From: Bacteroidaceae bacterium
GTDB taxonomy: Bacteria > Bacteroidota > Bacteroidia > Bacteroidales > Bacteroidaceae
Length of the DNA: 51,312 nt
Direction of reading: 5' to 3'
Assembly: GCA_017381475.1 (NCBI GenBank)
Contig: JAFOCD010000102.1
Span: 1-51,312, forward strand
The notes under the pieces are model-generated. The model made no database searches, was not told the DNA's origin, and worked only from the letters and a program-made list of their open reading frames with translations. A program made the translations under genes and the position numbers. Below, piece by piece: positions 45,796 through 51,312 of the stretch (positions are counted from its first letter, which is position 1; the number at the start of each line of letters is the position of its first letter).

Positions 45796-47599
45796 CCTTG
45801 TAGAACACCCCTTTCAATAACTGCGATACTCCACCCTCGGAGAATGTCGCAGTTATTTTTTCGCACAAATACCTCTGCCCTTTGATATAGAACAGTGTGC
45901 GAGGGTTCGGTATTTCATCAGCAAGAAACGAAAAGGAGTATTTGACCGATGTGTCAATCTCATACTTTATTGTTTCTTCCTCAAACTTGCCTTTATCCTT
46001 CAAGCGGAGCGACATATTTTTTTCAAAATACCGCTGTTCACCAATGGTAGTAACAGTGTCAATAATCGGAAAAGGATAGATATAGGGATTAAGTATTTGC
46101 CCATCCCAAAAACCAAGATAGAGCTTATCGTAAAATTCCGTTTTGCCCTCTTTCTCACCTTGCAAGAGAGTGTTCACCACGCCCAGCTGCTGTCCCGAAG
46201 CATTCCAACCGTTATTGTCATTCGTATGCTGATAATCCTCTTCCGTTGTCTCCTTCTCCTCAAATTCCGGCACATCCAGGTATATGCACCAATTATTGCC
46301 CCCCAGGTTGTCTATCCACACAGGCACACATTTAAGCTCTATCATTTCCGCATTTTCGTCTTTGTTGATGATACGCGGACCGAAAGAGTTTACCGGCATT
46401 AGGTGGTACAACTGCTTCCACCAAACAAAATCACCCGTCATCTTGCGACAATAGTAACAGCGGAGCACAAAGTAAGTGTTCACATCCTTTACATAGAAAA
46501 TCTTGTTTACCCTATTTATACAACTATCGTGTTCATACCACAAGAACCCTCTGCCGTCCACATCCTCAATATAAGTATGAAAGTAATAATCAAGTTCTCC
46601 CATATCGGGGAACTCCATAATGTTACGGCTGTTCTCCTTTATGAACCACTCGCACGAGTATGCTTGCCACGCCTGATGCTCACAATCTGCAAACTGCATA
46701 TTCACCTGCTCAAAGTAGGTGCAATCATTATCCTTTGCGACATCGGCCGTGTAGCTATCCACAACCTTGTCAATGGTAACCGGGTCGAGTGAAGCAATAT
46801 CATTCTTCGCAAACTCAAACTTTATATGCTGTGTTTTGTGGTCGATGATGAAATCACCGCCCAACAAGTAACCTATCTGCTCGAAGAACTCCGTAAGCGA
46901 CCAATGAGGCAGAATAGACTCCCAATAGAAATTATCCCAAGCATAAGGAAGAGAATTGCATATAATGAGGTACTTATAAGGAGAATTTTCAATCTCCTTT
47001 AAGTCCACTGAATACCGCACATCACTGCATATAAGCCTTATTATATACAAGAGATACGGCTGAAACGACAGCCCTTTCACACTGCTTGCCCACTGCCATT
47101 CTGCACTTGTCGAAGCCTTATAAAGTTCATTCTGCACATTACCGCTGGAGTTATTCACCCACGGAAGAGCAACATAATTCTGACTCCTGTCAATCCCTCG
47201 CCAATACATATTCGGGGCATCGTTTATTTCAGGAGAAAACGAGCCTAACTGCAATTCGTTGATATATATTTCATCAAAGGTAATATCATAGTTCTGCAAA
47301 CTACGCCCTTCAAGAAACTGTGTCTTTACCTCACTCTCTGAAATGCTTGTAACAGTAACGATACCCTCACGACGGAATTTCTTGTCTATAATGGTACAGT
47401 CAAAATTCACCTGCTTCTTGTCAATGTCCGCACGATGTATATTACCGAATATGGCGATGTTCTCACTGCACCCTTTCAGTGGAAAAGTAATTGACAATGT
47501 GTAGGAGTCCGAACCTGTGAAGTGCCTGTTCTCGGCCACGAACTGAAACGAAGAGCCTTTCTTTATATAAGCCGGCTTGCCATTTATAAGTATCTGCAT
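45788..47599 (-). CDS. Phage tail protein (distal tail/hub-like)
   Basis: A 603-residue protein that begins MQILINGKPAYIKKGSSFQF and has no clear catalytic motif. It is Trp/Tyr/Phe-rich and mostly beta-stranded. Its gene starts at a TAATG overlap with the tape-measure stop, the place where the distal tail protein or baseplate hub is encoded in siphoviruses. Short matches such as SYTLSITFPLKGCSENIAIF fit the N-terminal domain of Bacteroidetes phage tail proteins. A structural tail-tip role is an inference from position and composition. Confidence 0.7.
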   Translation of the reverse strand: MQILINGKPAYIKKGSSFQFVAENRHFTGSDSYTLSITFPLKGCSENIAIFGNIHRADIDKKQVNFDCTIIDKKFRREGIVTVTSISESEVKTQFLEGRSLQNYDITFDEIYINELQLGSFSPEINDAPNMYWRGIDRSQNYVALPWVNNSSGNVQNELYKASTSAEWQWASSVKGLSFQPYLLYIIRLICSDVRYSVDLKEIENSPYKYLIICNSLPYAWDNFYWESILPHWSLTEFFEQIGYLLGGDFIIDHKTQHIKFEFAKNDIASLDPVTIDKVVDSYTADVAKDNDCTYFEQVNMQFADCEHQAWQAYSCEWFIKENSRNIMEFPDMGELDYYFHTYIEDVDGRGFLWYEHDSCINRVNKIFYVKDVNTYFVLRCYYCRKMTGDFVWWKQLYHLMPVNSFGPRIINKDENAEMIELKCVPVWIDNLGGNNWCIYLDVPEFEEKETTEEDYQHTNDNNGWNASGQQLGVVNTLLQGEKEGKTEFYDKLYLGFWDGQILNPYIYPFPIIDTVTTIGEQRYFEKNMSLRLKDKGKFEEETIKYEIDTSVKYSFSFLADEIPNPRTLFYIKGQRYLCEKITATFSEGGVSQLLKGVFYKVK

Positions 47600-50500
47600 T
47601 ATCGTCTTGATTTAGGTGTTTTGTTTCTTATCAATTTATCGTACTCGTCCTGTGCCTGTTTGATACCATAATCGCCCGTAACGGTGTTTATCGTAACGAA
47701 TGGCTCGTCCAAGCGTTCATTCAATTTGCGTATTGTAGAGGAAAGTTCCGTGTCGGGCTTCTGCTCCTGCTCGGATCTTTCCACAATAACGCGAACCTCG
47801 CTCTGCTGTCTTGCAGCAACCATAGGTGCGGTAATGGAACGGGAGACATCACCGGCACGGAGCGATGAAATGGTATTAGTCCGTTGTGCCTTGTCGAGTG
47901 CCTCTATCATAGGCCGTGCGACGGGCGATGCCAACAGCTTCTGTGATGCTACCCACTCACCAGCGTGTACCACACCTGCCACCTCGTCGGGCTTGCCAGG
48001 CTTGGTAAAACCACCCTGCATATATCCTTGTGTCTCCGAAGCCTTTTGCTGTTGCTTGATAGTGGCTATTTGGATAGCACCTGCTGCTATCGCCATTGCA
48101 GCTGCAATAGGAGCAAGGATATAACCGACAATAGGAATAGCTGCTGCCGAACCGAACGCTGACAGTGCGTTCTGTGCAGTCTGCGCTACAGCTTGCATCA
48201 CCTGCATTGCAAACATCTTCTTGTTTGCCTCGTTTTTGAGTTTGGCTATCTCCTTCTGTTTCTCCTTTTCGAGCTTCTTCACCTTATAGGTGTTGCCCTC
48301 TGCCATTGATATTTCCTTGTCGTAACGGCTTTCAATAGCTGCTGTTTGGATTTCAAGCTCTGCCTGTATGAGCGACGACAAGCCACTGAAGATAGCTGAC
48401 ATTCCCGACAAGAGAGTATCAACAGAACCTGTGATAGCCTCGCCACCGTCGCTGTTCAGCCACTCTGCACTGCGAAGGATAAAGTTCTTGTTCTCCTCTT
48501 CGGAGAGCAAGCCGTATTTCTTCTGCAATGCCAGCTTTGCCTGTTCGTATGCTTCATCAATGCGTAACTTCTCTGCCGCATTGTTACCTGCTGCAAGAAT
48601 TTCAGCATCATAGACAATCTTCAAATTGGCTATATCAGCATCGTACAAAGCTCTGTTTTCTGCCGGAGAATTGCCGAAATACTCTTTCTTTAGCCTTGCA
48701 AGCTCCTGTTGGTGTGCCTTTTCTGCTGTTTCAGCCTCACGCTGTCGCTTCTGCTGGTCGGCTACGAGTCTGTCCTGATACCTTGCATTTGCTTGTACAT
48801 ACTCCTGTGAACCCTTCTCGAATATCTGTGTCATCTTACGCAGATGTTCAAGTTCTGCCAACTCCGTTGCAGCCTGGTACTGCTCCAATGAAATTGTGCC
48901 GTCAATGTACCGTTGCTTCTCAATAGCCAACAGAGAATTGTATCTCTCCTCTTCCTGTACCTTTGCCGTCTCGATAGCCTCTTTGCTACGCTCTTCAGCA
49001 AAGCCGTTCTCCTGCTCTTGCTTCTTTTTGAGAGCTTCGTAATAATTGGCCTCAATACCCAAACGCTCCGTTGCAGTAAGGTCGGTATGCTCCAACTGCT
49101 TTTGGTGATACTCGATAGCAATATCCTGCATACGCAAGGTGTATTGCTCATAGTTCTTCTCACCCTTTGCGTAAGCAATGCGGTTGAGTGCTTCCTCTCG
49201 TTCTCGCCAAGCGTTTTCGGTAGCAAACTTATCCTTATCGTCATCACCGCCAACAGGTGTTACAACAGTACCGCCAAAATTAGAATTGTCGTTCTGTATC
49301 TGCTCTGCGAAACTCTGTGCAAGCCCGTCGCCGTAAGTATTAAGTATTAAATTTTCAGTCTCTTCAATTTCAGCAAGCCTCTTGTCTATATCCGCGATTT
49401 CATCTTCTCGTCTTGATATCCTCCCACCATAATCAATACCGGCACCCTGTGAACTTGTAACACCGGCAGTACCATAAGCGTGCGAAGCCGTGCTTGAATT
49501 ATCCACCTCTTTTTGTTTGCTTCTGTAATAAGCAATCTCACCTTCATATTTATTTTTATCAATGACGAGGTCGGCTTTTTCCTTTCCAAGTTCTGCCAAT
49601 TTTGTTTTTGCACCCTCAATCTCATACTTTCGTGCAAGAGAAACAAGATACTCGTCAAGAGCTTTCTTATTGGCTTTGTAACGGCCTGTAGTAGCATCAA
49701 GTTCTGCATTATAGTTTGGAATAATCTTATTCAAAGCATCAATCGCCTTTTTCCTTGCATCAAGCGAAGCCGTTTCATCTTCTGCGACACGAACAAGAGC
49801 TTCAATTTTGTTCTTTTCCTCAACCAAGTTCTTCTGCGCATCCTGCTTGATATCCGAAAGAGTCTGTTCTGCAAATGAAACCTGCTTAATAGACTTGCTA
49901 TAGCTGACAAGTGCAGCAACAAGCCCCACTACAAGCGAAATCAGCAAAGCATAAATATTTGCTTTCTGTGCAGCGTTGAGCAAACGCTGTGCAGCAGCTG
50001 CCCTTTGCGTATTGCCTGTAAATTTGTTTACGGCAACAGTCGTCATCAGCACAGCGGTTCTATAAGTAGCGTGCAATGCTGTTCCCAATTTCATTACACC
50101 ATTTACAAGAACTGTCCAATAATGCTTTGCTTTCAGTGCTATAACAGATGCGTTAATAGCAACCTTATAAGCAACGAGTGCCGATGTTACAGATATAATT
50201 GCCGTCTTATGCTTGCCTATAAAATCAACCATTACACTTAATGCCTTCAGCAGAAGTGTGGTCGATGACATAATATGCGACATTACGGGCTGTAGCTTCT
50301 CGCCAAGCTCAACGGCCATTTCCTTTACTCGCTTGCGTGCTTTGTCAAGCCCTGCTTGAACAGTAGTGTTCTGCACATTGAACTCATTTGTTACCGATGT
50401 GGCCTCCTCAAAAGCACTGTTTGCCACAACCTGCTGCTGTCGTACCATATCAATGTTACCTGCAAGAGCAGAAATCACTGCCGAAGCCCTTGCACCCTCT

Positions 50501-51312
50501 TCGCCCATATCGCGGAACACGGGAGCAAGCACGTCCATACCGCCCAGCTCCTTCATTCTCTCCAGGAGCATAAGCAAGCCTTCGTTTGTCGAGCGTTTCA
50601 AGGCGGCATTGAACTCTTGTAGGTCAAGGCCTGTTGCCCTCGCTATCTTCTCCGTGTCCTTAAATAGGTTCATCACCAATTTAGACATCGCTGTAGCAGA
50701 CATTTCCACTGCCTGACCTTGCGAGTCAAGCACAGCTGCGAAGCCCATAATCTGCGGAATGGTAAGCCCTGCTTGTGCTCCAACACCTGCAAGGCGTTGA
50801 GCAAATTGTGCGAGATATGGAGCCGATGCGGTGCAGTTCTGCGACAATTCATTTATCACAGAGCCGACAGCAAGCAATGAGCGTTCAGTGCCGAGTCGTG
50901 CTTCATCACCGAATATGCTCGTCAATTTTGACAGTGTCAAAGTTGCACCGTCTCCGAGGTCGTCAAGTGCCACATTTATTTGGTCTGCGGCACGGACAAA
51001 GCCAAGAACATCCTCTTGCGAGGTCTTGCCGAGTCTTCCTGCTTCCTGTGCAAGCTGGTTCAATCCCTCACGAGAGGTACGAGTGTCCATTTTCTTGAAC
51101 TCCTCGTTCAGTTTCTCCACCTCTTCAGCAGTCATTCCCGTAAACTTGCGTACAGATGCCATTTCTGCATCCATTTCCGCGTAAGCATTGACCGCGGAGC
51201 GACCTGCCATAACCAAACCCGTAACAGCTGCTGCACCTGCTGCAATGGTCGTCTGCCAATCATTCATTTTTCGGTTAAAGCGTTCCCAAAAGGTTTCGCT
51301 TTCCCGAAGTTC
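47599..51312 (-). CDS. Phage tail tape-measure protein (5' end beyond the window)
   Basis: A TP901-type tape-measure protein that sets tail length and helps DNA delivery. The frame from the ATG at 51267 is 1222 residues. The same frame stays open through the 15 codons to the window edge, encoding ELRESETFWERFNRK, so 51267 is probably internal and the true start lies to the right. The TP901 core (AVNAYAEMDAEMASVRKFTG, ALKRSTNEGLLMLLERMKEL) covers about 1-330. Several hydrophobic segments follow (ALLISLVVGLVAALVSYS), then a long charged coiled-coil region of about 450-870, and a C-terminal part with IPIVGYILAPIAAAMAIAAG and GYMQGGFTKPGKPDEVAGVV. Confidence 0.88.
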   Translation of the reverse strand, partial: ELRESETFWERFNRKMNDWQTTIAAGAAAVTGLVMAGRSAVNAYAEMDAEMASVRKFTGMTAEEVEKLNEEFKKMDTRTSREGLNQLAQEAGRLGKTSQEDVLGFVRAADQINVALDDLGDGATLTLSKLTSIFGDEARLGTERSLLAVGSVINELSQNCTASAPYLAQFAQRLAGVGAQAGLTIPQIMGFAAVLDSQGQAVEMSATAMSKLVMNLFKDTEKIARATGLDLQEFNAALKRSTNEGLLMLLERMKELGGMDVLAPVFRDMGEEGARASAVISALAGNIDMVRQQQVVANSAFEEATSVTNEFNVQNTTVQAGLDKARKRVKEMAVELGEKLQPVMSHIMSSTTLLLKALSVMVDFIGKHKTAIISVTSALVAYKVAINASVIALKAKHYWTVLVNGVMKLGTALHATYRTAVLMTTVAVNKFTGNTQRAAAAQRLLNAAQKANIYALLISLVVGLVAALVSYSKSIKQVSFAEQTLSDIKQDAQKNLVEEKNKIEALVRVAEDETASLDARKKAIDALNKIIPNYNAELDATTGRYKANKKALDEYLVSLARKYEIEGAKTKLAELGKEKADLVIDKNKYEGEIAYYRSKQKEVDNSSTASHAYGTAGVTSSQGAGIDYGGRISRREDEIADIDKRLAEIEETENLILNTYGDGLAQSFAEQIQNDNSNFGGTVVTPVGGDDDKDKFATENAWREREEALNRIAYAKGEKNYEQYTLRMQDIAIEYHQKQLEHTDLTATERLGIEANYYEALKKKQEQENGFAEERSKEAIETAKVQEEERYNSLLAIEKQRYIDGTISLEQYQAATELAELEHLRKMTQIFEKGSQEYVQANARYQDRLVADQQKRQREAETAEKAHQQELARLKKEYFGNSPAENRALYDADIANLKIVYDAEILAAGNNAAEKLRIDEAYEQAKLALQKKYGLLSEEENKNFILRSAEWLNSDGGEAITGSVDTLLSGMSAIFSGLSSLIQAELEIQTAAIESRYDKEISMAEGNTYKVKKLEKEKQKEIAKLKNEANKKMFAMQVMQAVAQTAQNALSAFGSAAAIPIVGYILAPIAAAMAIAAGAIQIATIKQQQKASETQGYMQGGFTKPGKPDEVAGVVHAGEWVASQKLLASPVARPMIEALDKAQRTNTISSLRAGDVSRSITAPMVAARQQSEVRVIVERSEQEQKPDTELSSTIRKLNERLDEPFVTINTVTGDYGIKQAQDEYDKLIRNKTPKSRR

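Larger units (their letters stand above)
44413..51312. mobile_element. Left part of a tailed-phage-like prophage beside tRNA-Asp
   Basis: Immediately right of tRNA-Asp lie short direct repeats, a tyrosine recombinase (plus strand), a tail protein and a tape-measure protein (minus strand). The tail genes run toward the integrase. This is the usual layout for the integrase end of a siphovirus-type prophage integrated at the 3' end of a tRNA. The other end and the second attachment site lie beyond the window, so the boundary at 44413 is inferred. A phage-derived element without full structural genes remains possible. Confidence 0.75.

Overview
The window is chromosomal DNA from a member of the Bacteroidales (Bacteroidota). 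The evidence is a SusC/SusD pair with a train of outer-membrane lipoproteins, a C10 protease ending in a type IX secretion (T9SS) sorting domain, a PorD-type T9SS protein, a Rho factor with a very long disordered insert, promoters of the TTTG-19/20-TAnnTTTG type instead of E. coli-like -35/-10 boxes, and no Shine-Dalgarno sequences. The T9SS genes favour a Prevotella/Porphyromonas/Muribaculum-like lineage over Bacteroides proper, but the family cannot be fixed from sequence reading alone.

Positions 1-17,403 are mostly housekeeping. They hold tRNA-Glu with rpsT, gyrB, a nitroreductase, tRNA-Cys and tilS. A long leftward cluster follows, read from dnaN: dnaN, a DnaQ-like exonuclease, a coaBC gene fused in frame to porD, recN, rlmB, a secreted protease-like TPR protein and a secreted Sel1-repeat protein. 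A DUF3127 protein with an SSB-like tail is divergent from dnaN, and rho comes next.

Positions 17,593-33,421 are one tightly packed leftward operon of ten genes: susC, susD, a Calx-beta-like lipoprotein, a large lipoprotein, two leucine-rich-repeat lipoproteins, a subtilase lipoprotein, a DUF1573 protein, a small lipoprotein and a thioredoxin-fold lipoprotein that has lost its CXXC. No glycan-active enzyme is present. The protease and the resemblance to peptide-importing SusCD systems suggest surface capture, cutting and import of protein or peptide.

Positions 33,687-44,412 hold engB, a second TonB-dependent receptor, a T9SS-exported C10 cysteine protease, a secreted alpha/beta hydrolase, and a recR/membrane protein/GT2/GNAT operon, and end in tRNA-Asp.

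From 44,413 to the right edge is the integrase end of a prophage or related element lying against tRNA-Asp. It contains a tyrosine recombinase preceded by two families of short direct repeats, a tail protein, and a tape-measure gene that runs off the window. The most unusual items are the coaBC-porD fusion, the peptide-type SusCD operon with its redox-dead thioredoxin, the phased repeats before the integrase, and a recurrent TAnnTTCG promoter variant.
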